From: Chiua virens
Lineage: Eukaryota; Basidiomycota; Agaricomycetes; Boletales; Boletaceae
NCBI GenBank assembly: GCA_019787685.1
Contig: JAHNUO010000012.1
Coordinates: forward strand, 682,001-746,000
Direction: 5' to 3'
DNA length: 64,000 bases
Below are positions 1 through 10,756 of the stretch, in pieces. The translations under genes and the position numbers were made by a program. The notes below the pieces were generated by a model. It ran no database searches, was not told where the DNA came from, and saw only the letters and a program-made list of their open reading frames with translations. Position 1 is the stretch's first letter. Each line of letters opens with the position of its first letter.

Positions 1-1839
1 GTTATTTCTGAACGCGACGAGGGCATCCGCACAGGTACTGACAGTGTCGCGGGGGTTCTCTCTGCCCTCGAAAATGCCAAACCAGGAGAGTGGTCGATCT
101 ATGCTGACGAACCTCTTGATGCCGTCGCTATCGTCTCACACCCTGAAGGTCAGATACCGGTGTTGACAAAGCTTCTCCCGTCTCGCGCTGGTGTCCTTAA
201 TGGTGTCCTGGACAACGTGTGGAATGCGTTGAAGAAGGATCACCGACAACTCGTTTGGACCGCGTCCATCTCATCCCTTACAGCTCCCTCTCCTACATCC
301 CAGCCTGCTCAGGGCGAAGAAATGATGGATCGTTCTTGGCATTTCGACCGTGCGGAGGGTTCATTCACTCGGTCTGGTCGTTCACTGTTCTGGTACGGTA
401 TCAGTGATGTGAACGAGGTGGAGAAAGTCGTCAAGAATCTTGAGCAGACTGGACGGGTAGGACGATCGTATCTCCCTGTCGGTCCCACGAGGGCACAGTT
501 GGGTGGGAGCAGAGCCTACGCTACACTAGCGCGTCGACTCGGGGCACCGAATGGTAGTCGTGGTTACGCGACTCGTGCTCCTGTGCCTTCCACGGAGTCA
601 AAACGTGTCGCCCTCATTGGAGCGCGTGGATACACTGGACAAGCATTGACCTCCCTGTTGAACACACACCCATACCTTTCCCTTACCCACGTTTCCTCTC
701 GCATCCTCGAAGGGCATCCATTAGAGGGTTACACTAAGTTTCCAATTACACACACTAATCTCTCGATCGAAGATGTTGAACAGATGGAGAAGCAAGGCGA
801 GGTCGATGCATGGGTAATGGCGCTTCCAAACGGCATATGCAAGCCCTTCGTGGACGCTATTGAGAGAGGTTCGAAGGAGAGGCAAGGGGAGGATAGTGTG
901 GTCGTGGACCTGAGCGCGGATTATAGGTTTGAGGATGGCTGGACGTACGGATTGCCTGGTGAGGGGTCGTTTTCTTCTGCTGCTCTGTAAATGATGCTTT
1001 GTGAACCTGTAATAACAAATTTCTTTCCCCATCATCTATGGCTCCGCGTACTTGGCATCCCACGTGTCGGCAAATTAGAGTTGTACGGCCGTGCAGACAT
1101 TCGGGCCTCCAAGCGCATCTCAAACCCAGGTTGTTATGCCACCTCGACGCAACTTCTCATTGCACCCCTCCTTCCATACCTTGCTCCTCCGGCTTGGCCC
1201 ACCGTGTTTGGTGTTTCGGGGTATAGCTGGCGCTGGGACCATCACCCAGCAAGGGGAAGCCGGCGCTCGTCCGGTGACGTTGCCCAAAGTGACGCCCGAG
1301 AACCTCGGAGGTGGCATCGACCATACTCGCTCACAGATCACATCCACGAACGCGAGGCAGGCTGGCACCTCTCCAAACTCCTCCCCGCGCCAGCCGACGC
1401 GCCGTCTGTCTCGCCCGCGAAGCCACGCGTGCAACTCGCCTTCATTCCGACCGTGGCCCCCTTCTTTAGCGGCATCCTCAGCACGCTCTCTTTCCCGCTT
1501 TCCACGTCGACGCTCAGCGCGGGCGACATTGCGTCGCTCTACGCGTCGTACTACAGCGGCGAGCGCCTGGTTCGGGTCCAGAAAGGCATACCGACGCTGG
1601 CGGACTGTGCAGGGTCAGCACGGGTGGGTCGTCGGCGGCGTGCAGGTCCACAGTGGGCTGGAGCGGGTCGTCGTTGTAGGGGGGTTGGATAATCTGCTGA
1701 AGGGCGCGGCGACGCAGTGTGTGCAGGTACGTCTTCATCATTTGGTGTCAGTGACTGGTGCTGATGGTTTCGGCAGAACTTGAACTTGGCGCTTGGGTAC
1801 GACGAGTATGCAGGTATTCCGATGGAAGGGGATACGTAG
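1..1839 (+). CDS. ARG5,6: Bifunctional acetylglutamate kinase / N-acetyl-gamma-glutamyl-phosphate reductase, 3' part
   Basis: Mitochondrial arginine/ornithine biosynthesis precursor, normally cleaved into a kinase and a reductase. The window opens inside the N-acetyltransferase-like domain that follows the kinase; motifs such as SRAGVLNGVLDNVW, WHFDRAEGSFTRSG and LFWYGISDVNEVEKVV are typical. From about base 600 the reductase domain starts with the NADP-binding motif VALIGARGYTGQAL and continues through VVDLSADYRF and SNPGCYATSTQLL, which holds the active-site Cys. Introns are read at 959-1078 (joining YGLP to ELYGRAD) and 1727-1776; the protein then ends in EYAGIPMEGDT. Three single-base frame changes interrupt the second exon: an extra base near 1228, a missing base near 1318 and an extra base near 1606. 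They are either sequence errors or real damage. The 5' kinase half lies outside the window. Confidence 0.9.
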
Positions 1840-2501
1840 AAGCGTGTTGAATCGATTGTTGCCGGTGAGTTTGGATGATCTGACTTTGCACGATAGATCA
1901 CGAGTTGGATCTCTATCGAATGAACGATGTACGCTGCTTGTCAATCGTGTGTGTATATGTACAGTACATCGTCTTGTACTTAGCTCGCCTGAGCGAATGC
2001 GTATTTAGTCAGTGTTGTTAGACTTTGGATGATCGCAAGCACAAGTGTTATAAGCAGTTGTGAAGTAAAAATGTTCGAAGAGCAACAGCCTTGGATGGAG
2101 CAACTGCATCAGTTGAGCGTTCCGGATAACGACTCTGCGTTCACTCGCGCCCTGTCCGACTCAGTACGACGTTCGATGTCCATAGAACGACCTAGAGCGT
2201 CTGGATACGGCAGTAGTATACTAGTACCATTGACAATACCGTCACACCCCGATTCACCCGGGGGAAGGTGGACCACAAGCTGAATAACTTCGAGTTCGAC
2301 CCATCCAATTTCCCTAGCATTCATGCCGCCCCACTGTCGAGGCCATGACGAACAGTTCAACTGCGCTCTGCAGCCGCACCACCATCCCAAATCGGATATG
2401 ACTGCGAAATGGAACACATGGCATCGAGCACTATTCGAAAGTGAAACGGTTGATTGATACAAAAGTATCGAGGTATAACTTGAAACACGCACACCACCAC
2501 A
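1840..2501. other. Intergenic, no recognisable gene
   Basis: Lies between the ARG5,6 stop and the 3' end of the oppositely oriented permease relic. Short open frames on both strands show no family motif or splice structure that I can recognise. The two flanking genes converge here, so terminators are expected, but no clear signal was seen. Confidence 0.5.
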
Positions 2502-3690
2502 TTAATCCTCAGACATCCATATCTCAAGAACGTTCTGCTCCTTCACCTCGATTTCAAGACATTCTCCAGAAGGTGGGCCATGGTACTGACGATGTGCGCT
2601 TAGCATATACCAGACTCCCGCAAGCGCAATCACGAACACAGTGACTATCGAAGCATAGTTCGTGTTCGTCGGCGTGACAGGCATTTCCGTGGGGAGCGAG
2701 AACACGACGCAGATAAAGCATGTCCACAGCGCACACCACACGCTGGTGAAAAAACACAAGCCAGCCATCGCCCATGCAAAACGGGCCGGGTCTGAACCTG
2801 ACGTCTAGATGGGGGTGGAATATGCGGAGGACGGGAATCACGCAGGAGAGGTCCGATGCCATGGCGAAAATGACGTGCACGACGATAGGGCCGGCAAAGT
2901 CAACCAAGCCGAGGAGGATAACGACAATCAAACGGCGCGCAGTGGGATTTTCGTCGAGTCGCTGGTGTGAGTGAAGAAGCCACTGTTTAGCAGGCCATGG
3001 TCGCGACCGAGTGCATAGATGAAGCGGGAAGCCGCTCGCGTTTCTGATTGTGAGACGCAAAAGCCGGCCATGCAAACCAACGCCCAGAGGGCGATGGAAA
3101 GATGAGGTCCTAATTCCAAGACCATGATCGTCAGGAATGCAGAACCAGAGGGTCGAGGAAGGTCAGCGAGTGGTCCTGAATAAAGAACAGGTGCAATGTT
3201 GAGAAGCCTCTGTACCGACCGTGGCAGCGAAAACAGCTACCGGCGTAGCGTAAGCGGCAGTGCAGAGCCCTTCTGATATATGAGCTGTACAGTCGTATCC
3301 CGTCATCGTCCACTGAACACTGAGGAATCCGAGGGGGAAACTGATGCCATTACTCCAGCCTCCGGTTCCGTTGAAAAGGCCATCTGCACCAAAGACATAT
3401 GATGCAGAATGCATGTCGGAACGAGGGTCATTGTCAAAAGGAGAGTAATGATTAAGCCTGAAGAGGTGGTGCCCATATTGATGAACATGAATGAGCTGGC
3501 AAAAATAGGCAAGTTGCCGGGGTATTGAGAGAGTTGAGTGTGCCGGGGACAAGTAGGCACGTAGTCTGAAGATCGGACTGGTCAGCCTCGTAGCTTTCTT
3601 GGAGGTGACTGTACATGCCCCGTTTGTAAATACTGACACCCCGGCAAGTATCGTGTTGGCAAGGTCCGAATTCGGTCGACGTCAACCCGA
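2502..3690 (-). pseudogene. Amino-acid/GABA-type permease (APC family), frameshifted and 5'-truncated
   Basis: Reads as the C-terminal two thirds of a fungal amino-acid/choline/GABA permease, a multi-pass membrane transporter. Recognisable blocks in order on the minus strand are GFLSVQWTMTGYDCTAHIS, LADLPRPSG, ALWALVCMAGFCVSQSETRA followed by SRFIYALGRDHGLLNSGFF, LGLVDFAGPIVVHVIFAM, FRPGPFCMGDG, and YHGPPSGE near the C-terminus. The blocks sit in different reading frames, with changes near 3200-3220, 3400, 2930-2950 and 2750-2780. The N-terminal helices expected of a protein of about 500 residues are missing or unreadable upstream of 3690. I infer a decayed gene. An indel-rich assembly could explain part of it, but not the missing 5' end. 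Confidence 0.75.
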
Positions 3691-4713
3691 CAGCTTGTCC
3701 GCAAAGATTGAGCCCATCTGAAAAAACGAGTCGCTCAACGTCTACGAATTCCTAAAGACAGAGAAGGGACAAACTCTTGCGCGATATTTCTGACTACCTC
3801 AGAAACGCTGCTCGCTAGAGCAGAACAATTTGTAGCACCTAGAAGCCAGCATCACGTCACGGCAGTAGGATCTCTGAGGAGCAGAGGCGTATTGAAGGTG
3901 GTGGTGAATACGAAGCTTGTCATGGTAAGATTAAAGAACTCGCGATGGAAAGACGTCATATCTCAACGTTCGTAGGCTCCTTGTCGTCTTGCAAGTCGTC
4001 ACTGTGAGTCATCCATCGGGGGTTCCGTGGATGGTTGTCGCTGTGGTAGAGACATGAGCTTGAAGTGGACTTTTATGAAACCTGGCTGCTTTTCCGTGAA
4101 AGGTTGAGGTATCGCCAAAAGGCCTTCCGCTCGGATGGTCGGTCGGAAAAGTATGTAGTACATATGACGAGGACGAATCATAGGCTTAGGCCAAAAATGC
4201 ATCAAAATTGGCATGCGTGGTCAGTTGTTGAGCGTTTGAACGAACTGTAAGGATGGGGGCTATCATTGAAATGTTATATTCCCACGACTTCCGCGTTAAC
4301 TCTGCGAAGCCAATCTTCTCATCAAGATTCAACATGAATATTTATCGCCTAGTCCTGTCGTATGGATCATCGGCGGTTGTCCACCCCAACGAGCAAGCTT
4401 CCGAGTGGGGATTCGTGCGAATGATTTGATGTTCTGTCTGAATCTGTCGAATCTTTCGGACTGCAAAGCTGGCTCCAAAAGTTGCCGGAGAATCTGACAT
4501 GAGAAAAGATGAAAGCACGAACGAGGTGGGATGGAACGAAGGGATGGAGGAACAAGGAAGGCTCAACAAAAAGCACGAGAAACAGGGCAGTGGCACGGAA
4601 CTCGTGACGAAGCTGGGGGACAGACAGTAGGGGACTGCTATTGCTCCCGTCCGCTGCACAAATTTCCGTTTGTGTTGAAACCTCCGAATTACTTGAGGTG
4701 TAACGGTGGCTCT
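3691..4713. other. Intergenic, possible degenerate 5' remains of the permease
   Basis: No convincing gene. The portion next to 3690 may hold unreadable N-terminal remains of the permease. The 4.0-4.6 kb stretch has only short unmatched open frames on both strands. Confidence 0.4.
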
Positions 4714-5094
4714 ATGGAGCCGTTCATCAAGTCTGACGTACTACGCGTCAGGTCTGCCCAACGAGACAAGGTTCAGAAGACTCTTATCGACATTGCTCAT
4801 GCTTCAAAGAGGCTCCACGCCGCAATTGCCCAGTCAAGTACCACCCTGCAAATGGTCAGCGCTCGAACGCGATTAGACAAGATCGTCACTGCATCGAGAG
4901 CCATCCTTGCCAAGTCCTTGGAGAATGACGCCTCACTCGACCCTGGACTCGAAGACTGGCTCTCCAGCAAGGAACCAGACATGTGCTTGTTTGTGTTAGG
5001 CGATATGGAGAAGTTGATCCCCACCCATCCAGTTGGAGGAACGTGGTTGGGCAGAGTTAACTGTGCGGTGTACTCGATGTATGCAGAAGCCTAG
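4714..5094 (+). CDS. N-terminal module of an NLR-like protein, copy 1 (possibly the first exon of the NACHT gene)
   Basis: An open frame from ATG 4714 encodes about 126 residues beginning MEPFIKSDVLRVRS. The sequence is helical and charged, with the blocks LIDIAHASKRLHAAIAQS, ASRAILAKSLENDASLD, DWLSSKEPDMC and PVGGTWLGRV. The same blocks recur, decayed, at 9540-9870 on the far side of the NACHT gene, which shows that this is a conserved unit. I do not recognise a named domain. Because it lies directly upstream of the NACHT gene in the same orientation, it may be that gene's N-terminal effector or adaptor segment spliced to the later exons, or a separate fragment. Confidence 0.5.
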   Translation: MEPFIKSDVLRVRSAQRDKVQKTLIDIAHASKRLHAAIAQSSTTLQMVSARTRLDKIVTASRAILAKSLENDASLDPGLEDWLSSKEPDMCLFVLGDMEKLIPTHPVGGTWLGRVNCAVYSMYAEA

Positions 5095-5253
5095 CACCCA
5101 TCAGGCGATCAAACTCTTTGATGATCGGAGGGACTTTTTCCATTTTTTACTCTCACCAGAGATCTGGTAGGTGGTTCCTATGCCTGATCGTGAAGTACAT
5201 CAACATACTAATACATCAGGAATTGCCGGATTGCTATCCGAGCGCAACCGGAG

Positions 5254-8235
5254 ATGGCGCCTGCTATTGACTCAGTTGATCCACTGTATCCCGCGTTTTC
5301 ACCAGTCCAGTCAGTGCGGGGTCTTTTGGTTCGATCTGCCGAAGTGAACCAAAGTATAAACAAGAATTCTCTCGAAAAACAGAAGGGTGAGGATATATTG
5401 AACTTCATCCGGACGCTGGCGTTGACGTGATTCTTGATCATTAAGCAATTAAAGTTGACTTTAACTCTGCTCGTGGTGGAAACGATGCGAGAAAGATATC
5501 AAGAAATATCGGCCAAGGCATTCCTAGAGAACAGCCTCGGAAGAGCGTTGATCGTGCGTGTAACCTCGAACTTTATCTGGACTCTCCCCTTGACGTCACA
5601 ATCAATCATCAGAGAAGAAGCTTGACTCACTCCTAGAATGGCTCGGTGATGTTAATTGCGATGCGAAATACGAAGACGTTCTTGGTTTGCGTCAACCTGG
5701 CACATGCGCGTGGTTACTTGAGACAAGCCAGTGCAAGGCATGGAAGAACAACGGAAGCTCGTTCCTCTGGTTACAAGGCAAACGTATGTAATTCAGAAAC
5801 ATTTACTATTCTTATCTCATGCTGATATTGAATGACCCCAGCCGGCGCCGGGAAAACAGTATTAACGTGCGTACTTCCATTGCCCAGCAAACTTGGATTG
5901 ATTTCTTCTTCAGCACCTCCGTGATTGAAGCAACCAAGAGAGCACTAAAAGACTCGGAAATCATTGTGTTCTTTTACTGTGACTTCAGAAGCAAGGGAAC
6001 CGCAAGTGCTGCAGGTGTTATGTGTTCTATTCTCTCTCAGTTACTGCGCAAACTTCGCAATGTAACTGGCCAAGATCTCATCCAACTGGTTGATGATCTA
6101 ATCAAGGAAAAAACCGAAGGCACGTCGATCCTTAAGCATGCCGACCGTATTTCTCCCTTCGTGTCCCGCACGGCAAAGCAATGTGGCCGACAGCCCTTCG
6201 TAGTCATCGATGCCTTGGACGAATGTCAAGATCTTGAGAACCTTCTGCATGTTCTCCGCAAACTCAAGGAGGAAGGAGGGACAAGACTCTTCCTGTCCAG
6301 CCGCCCACTTCAGATTATCAGAGACAATTTCTTCGGTCTGCCATCTGTCTCTATGGATCGAATGCAAAAGGCAGTGTCTGCGGACATCAGTTTACACATT
6401 GCAAGAGAGGTTGAAGGTGACCGGCGACTGAGGATCCTAGAGGAGAAATTAAGACTGGAGATCTGTGACGTACTGCAGCGTGGAGCTGACGGGATGTGAG
6501 CTCCACCATTTATTGTACGGCTTTTCAAATAACCACCCTTATCCTCTAGGTTCCGATGGATAAAGTGTCAAATTGACACTTTGAAGAAATGCGCAACATC
6601 AAGAGACATCCGGAAAGCGCTCGAGAGCCTCCCAAGTGGCCTCGAAGAAACTTATGAAAGGATTCTTTGTGTGATAGATCCGCTATCATCGGAGGGAAGG
6701 GTTGCGATGCGGGCATTGATCTGGCTCGTAGCCGCATTACGGCCCTTGCGTTTGGCTGAGATCCTTGAAGCACTCTCAATTGACCTCGAGGCACGACGAC
6801 TGGATCGCCAAATTGCTCCAGTGCATGGACTTGCTTTGTTGGATACCTTGGGAAGTCTTGTGGCGTACAGAGAGGAGAGTGACTTTATCGAATTGTCTCA
6901 TTTTACAGTCAAGGTGAGAGTCCAATTTACTCTTTTTCCTTTGTGTTTTGAAGGATCCGTTGTTCAGGAGTATCTTGTCGGGTCACTTACCCAGGCAAAT
7001 CTGCCCATGCATCATATTGATCTCCAGGTAGCCCATGAACAGGTATTGCGACTCTGCATAGGTTATATTGCCGCATCAATTCATCATCTGTCACACTCTC
7101 CCCACGATTCCGGCAAGGTACGGGCCGCTAACCAAGGGACATTTACCTCCTTGCGCAAATCACTCCTACTTCTTGATTATGTTTTCAACCATGGTTTTGA
7201 TCATCTAAACATCTTAAGTCAGTGACTTCTCTCGTCTGGGGTGGCATGGCCATGCTTCGTTTGGACATACAACAGCACCCTGCTGAGTGGACCCGGTTAA
7301 CCCAATTGGTCTGCTCAATTCCCTCCCTACAATGGCTCACCTCGAAACACGATTTTGTCATCTATATTCTTGTTTCTCTACTGCCAGAACCATGTCTCCG
7401 TGCATTCCTTCAATACGAGCCCTTTACGGCTTTCGATGGGACCAGCCCACTTGTTTACGCAGCCCACTTTGGCACAATCGAGCATGCTAGGACCTTGCTG
7501 GCGTTTGGAATCAACATTCGTCGAGCTGGCTGGGATGTCTTTAGTTCTCGCAAAGTATTGCCAATCGAAGTCGCTTTCAGTCTCCGCCACCGTCTCCTGT
7601 TCGATCTATTCCTGGCACAGTGGGAGGTGTCTGTTCCTTCTCGGCTGTTTTCCGCCATTTTTTGTGTCCGGTACTGGCATTACGCGTACGACCCATATAT
7701 GATCGTCAAGCTCTTGCATTGCGACGAATTTCCAGAATGGGTAGCCAAGGGACAAGACCAAAGATTACTCCTTGCTATATTCGATCGAGAGCGCTTCTGG
7801 AGTTTACTGGTCGAAGAGAAGATCCTCCTTGCCATTCTACGCAGACTTGTTCAAGTCGGTTGTGACCTTTCTGCCCCTGACACCTTACTGTCAGTGGTCC
7901 GAGTTGCTTTCTGTGCGACCTCACGGAGATATCTGGGGGTACTACAATACTTGTGCTCTCAAAATGCACCGATACCTTCCAGGATTTTCGCCGATCAAGA
8001 GAATGGAAGCGCACTGGTTAAGGAGCTTTTTTCCCTTGGACTCGACATGGGATTCATTTTAACCAACGGAAATACGGTATTAGAACACGTCTTCGGGAAG
8101 TGTAAGCATGCTTCCAGCTGTTGGGCGTCTGATTGCAGGCTGTGTTCGATATTCCTCCGGTTGACGCGCTTCAAGGTAAGAATGTTGTTTATCATATAGC
8201 ACGATAGACACTGGTTTCATCATACTATGCTTTAG
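5254..8235 (+). CDS. NACHT-type STAND NTPase with ankyrin-like C-terminal region (NLR-like)
   Basis: Fungal NLR-like signalling ATPase, a family linked to self/non-self recognition. The linker LLEWLGDVNCDAKYEDVLGL leads into the P-loop GKPGAGKT, which is rebuilt only by removing the intron 5784-5841. Walker B reads FVVIDALDECQ (about 6200) and the sensor-like block is RLFLSSRP. A winged-helix-type block ALESLPSGLEETYERIL follows the intron 6496-6549, then LSHFTVK joins EYLVGSL across the intron 6914-6967. Downstream, GTSPLVYAAHFGTIEHARTL looks like a degenerate ankyrin repeat. Other introns are 5554-5617 and 5867-5913. The frame slips once near 7217-7223. The true start is unsure: ATG 5254 is the first in the contiguous frame, but the 4714 exon may be the real N-terminus. 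The intron 8176-8235 joins this gene in frame to a GTPase domain. Confidence 0.8.
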
Positions 8236-8871
8236 CGATGCTTCCCCATGGATCTGCTTATTGTCGGCAAAACAGGTGCCGGAAAGAGCACCCTTGTCAA
8301 CATGATCGCGGGTGTTGGGGAGGATCTACCCGGTGCTGCTCGAGTGTCCGACGGTTCGAGCAGGTGTACCTCGCAACCCACCGGTTATGCAGCGCTGGTG
8401 CAGGATCTGCAACTCCAGATCTGGGACACCCCAGGCTTCGATAGAACACTGGTTGGCGAGCACATCAAGTCCGTCGTCAGCGACTGGTTCCTCCATGTAT
8501 CTTCGAGCTATGGCAAACCTGCACCCACCTCGATCATCCAGGTCATATGGTGCATGCACGCCTCAGACATGGATGATCCGGTCGCTTGGCAACAGTTTCG
8601 CGACGTCTATGCAGAGTGCCTTTCCAGACGAACGCTGCTTCCCTTGTTGGTCCTCAATAATATATCTCCAGGATCTCACGGTAAATGGGAAACGGCATGT
8701 AAAGAAAAATTGCGAACGTTGGACTTGCCGGCGGGCCCCCCTCAGCTCGTGATGCGTGTGCGGAGTCACCAGGACTCATCTTCTGCCGAGTACGAGAGTG
8801 ACTCTAACACCATTAGGAGTTATATCCGCTATCATGCGCGCCACCCGGAGGTAGATATCCTTCCTTCTTGA
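8236..8871 (+). CDS. G-domain (AIG1/septin-like P-loop GTPase) exon, in frame with the NACHT gene
   Basis: This exon encodes a GTPase domain: G1 is GKTGAGKSTLVNMIAG, G3 is WDTPGFD, and SIIQVIWCMHA and PLLVLNN follow as the later beta strands (the last near the G4 position). Removing the GT-AG intron 8176-8235 makes it continuous with the NACHT/ankyrin-like frame, with the junction reading FK then RCFPMDLLIVG. The internal ATG at 8248 could instead be an independent start, giving a stand-alone protein of about 207 residues. A fused NACHT plus second P-loop GTPase would be unusual. No coding sequence follows the TGA at 8869-8871 in this frame. Confidence 0.7.
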   Translation, partial: RCFPMDLLIVGKTGAGKSTLVNMIAGVGEDLPGAARVSDGSSRCTSQPTGYAALVQDLQLQIWDTPGFDRTLVGEHIKSVVSDWFLHVSSSYGKPAPTSIIQVIWCMHASDMDDPVAWQQFRDVYAECLSRRTLLPLLVLNNISPGSHGKWETACKEKLRTLDLPAGPPQLVMRVRSHQDSSSAEYESDSNTIRSYIRYHARHPEVDILPS

Positions 8872-9238
8872 ATGTCATCTGCAACTGATACTGGTCAAGG
8901 GTGCAGACGACGAATTCTATCAATGCGGTTGGGTGGTTTCTGGCGACACTGTTTGCCGTTACAATGGCTCTGGATGGGATGGCTTCAAAAAGCATATACG
9001 CGAGGGCCACGACGTCACTGGTTTCGGTGAGGAAGTCGTGGCATGTTGTTGGATAAATTGCGGTCGTCAGATGCAGAAAAGGGTCTTGGTCAATCACATA
9101 CAGGAAGTGCATCTCGAATGGAAGGACGCTTGTCCTATCTGTTCGAGGCTCAGCCTGTTCGCTAGTCCTAAAATGGTGGCCAATCACTTGAAAGAGCACT
9201 TTCTTGTCTCTCTACCAACAAGCGAATGGAAAGAGTAA
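8872..9238 (+). CDS. Small C2H2-type zinc-finger protein (partial 5' model)
   Basis: The frame ending at 9238 encodes about 100-120 residues with clustered Cys/His: CRYNGSGWDGFKKHIREGHD, CCWINCGRQM, NHIQEVHLEWKDACPICSRL and ANHLKEHF. These resemble the small C2H2-like proteins common in mushrooms, possibly nucleic-acid binding. The start is unresolved. ATG 8872 directly follows the GTPase stop but is in another frame, so an intron or an indel must lie between 8872 and 8933. The tight spacing suggests either a further exon of the NLR locus or an overlapping downstream gene. Confidence 0.55.
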
Positions 9239-9539
9239 TGGTGAAGTTTCCATAGAGGCGACTGGTTTTTTTCACATGTCGTTACTGCTCGTGCTTGTGG
9301 TGAGATTCACTTTTCTTCACGGCGCTGACTCAAGAGCGCTGATGTACGTACCAAAACCTAACCTTGCTTTTCTGGACACCGGTTGACTCTTGCCTCCCGC
9401 GCTCCATTCTTTCTTCTCGTTTCGTACATACCTAGTAACTCACTGGCAAGATGCTCGTGATCGTGCTACTTAACTGTGTTTGAATTACCGATTATCTCGG
9501 TTACGGGCTGGTAGCAACCACAGTTGAACTTCATGTTAT
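9239..9539. other. Intergenic, nothing recognised
   Basis: About 300 bases between the zinc-finger frame and the second copy of the NLR N-terminal module. No gene or repeat was recognised. Confidence 0.5.
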
Positions 9540-9870
9540 ACTTCAGAAGACTCAGATCGACATCACTCGTGCCGTGTCCGAGAGACTCAGAGCCGCGATC
9601 ACTCGGTCAAATGGGACCTCAGTGAGAGGCATGCAGTTGGCCTGTGCTCGAATTCGATTAGCAAGAGTCATCGCAGTGCTTCCAGTCTCCAGGGCCATCC
9701 TTGCCAAATCCTTGGACAACGACACCTCACTTGACCGCGCCTCGAGGATTGGTTCTGTGGAAAAGAACCAGATGTGTGCTCGTGGACGTTGAACGACATG
9801 CAGAAATTGGCCCCTACCTATCCTTCCGGAGGAACGTGGCTTGGAAGAGTCTTCAGGCTTCAAGCTTCAC
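9540..9870 (+). pseudogene. Decayed duplicate of the NLR N-terminal module (copy 2)
   Basis: Parallels the 4714-5094 segment block by block: QIDITRAVSERLRAAITRS against LIDIAHASKRLHAAIAQS, SRAILAKSLDNDTSLD against SRAILAKSLENDASLD, and PSGGTWLGRV against PVGGTWLGRV. It has no start codon in register, a frame change after the SLD block (about 9740-9780), and no NACHT domain downstream. I infer a truncated duplication of the NLR locus. Confidence 0.7.
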
Positions 9871-10756
9871 CCGCCGGGAATACACGATCTGTCATAGGGA
9901 ATGTCGTTGTCAACCGTCAACCATATCCAGCGCGAACGCCGTTGCAAATAGGAATATGTACATCGTACACCAAGGCCTGGTTTTCCATTGATCCTCACTT
10001 CTTAGACTTGTTGGTGATAGTCCTCCAACGGGCTCTATCGAGTCACGAGTCACGACACGGTAGGTCGTTCCGATTCTGGTAGATTCTCAGATGAACCTTG
10101 AGAATGTCCTCGCTTCTAGGAAATAAATCCATGATAATCCCGAACAGGAAGTGTTGCATACAGGGCACGTGGGGCACTTGGACCACTGTTCCGATTTCAT
10201 TCAGCGGCTTGACAGTCACGATGGGTTCAGAAGACACGGTATTTTGACAGTATTCCGAGATGCTCATTTCCAAGGATGTCACGATTACTTTGGATCCACT
10301 ATCACTGAACACGAACATTTGGGAAGTGTGGTTTATAAACTCGTGAGTTTCAATTCTAGTGGTATACATTATATACTGATCTTTGGGGATCCAACAAGCG
10401 ATTCGCATGGCCTGCTTCAGTGGGATGGAAAGTGTCTGGGACTGGTCCTAAACGCTCGGTTACCTCAAGACTAAAAGTTGGTCCTGAGACCGCAGGACCA
10501 TGACAGCATTGCCCCCTTTTGTATAAGTGGCTTTGGGCCATCGAGGTCGCCTAGTTTTATTGTAAATGATACCAATATTTCGCGTCGAAACATAAATATT
10601 CTTATTTCTTTCATATTAGTAAACACACCCGCACCGTGGTAATCATGATAACACGACTCGGATTGATACCGTGCAGATCAACGATTGATAAATAATCCAA
10701 GTTGTGAAAGATCATCATGATATACTAGTACATCATTGTAGTATCCAAGTCGCAAT
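9871..10756. other. Intergenic; left flank of the Plavaka element
   Basis: No supported gene. A minus-strand open frame at 10043-10408 has no recognisable motif. The Plavaka left terminus probably lies in the AT-rich stretch 10560-10750, but no terminal inverted repeat could be matched to the right side by eye. Confidence 0.4.

Noticed and set aside
10043..10474. Overlapping open frames on both strands left of the Plavaka element
   Set aside because: No motif, no splice structure and no homology to anything recognised.
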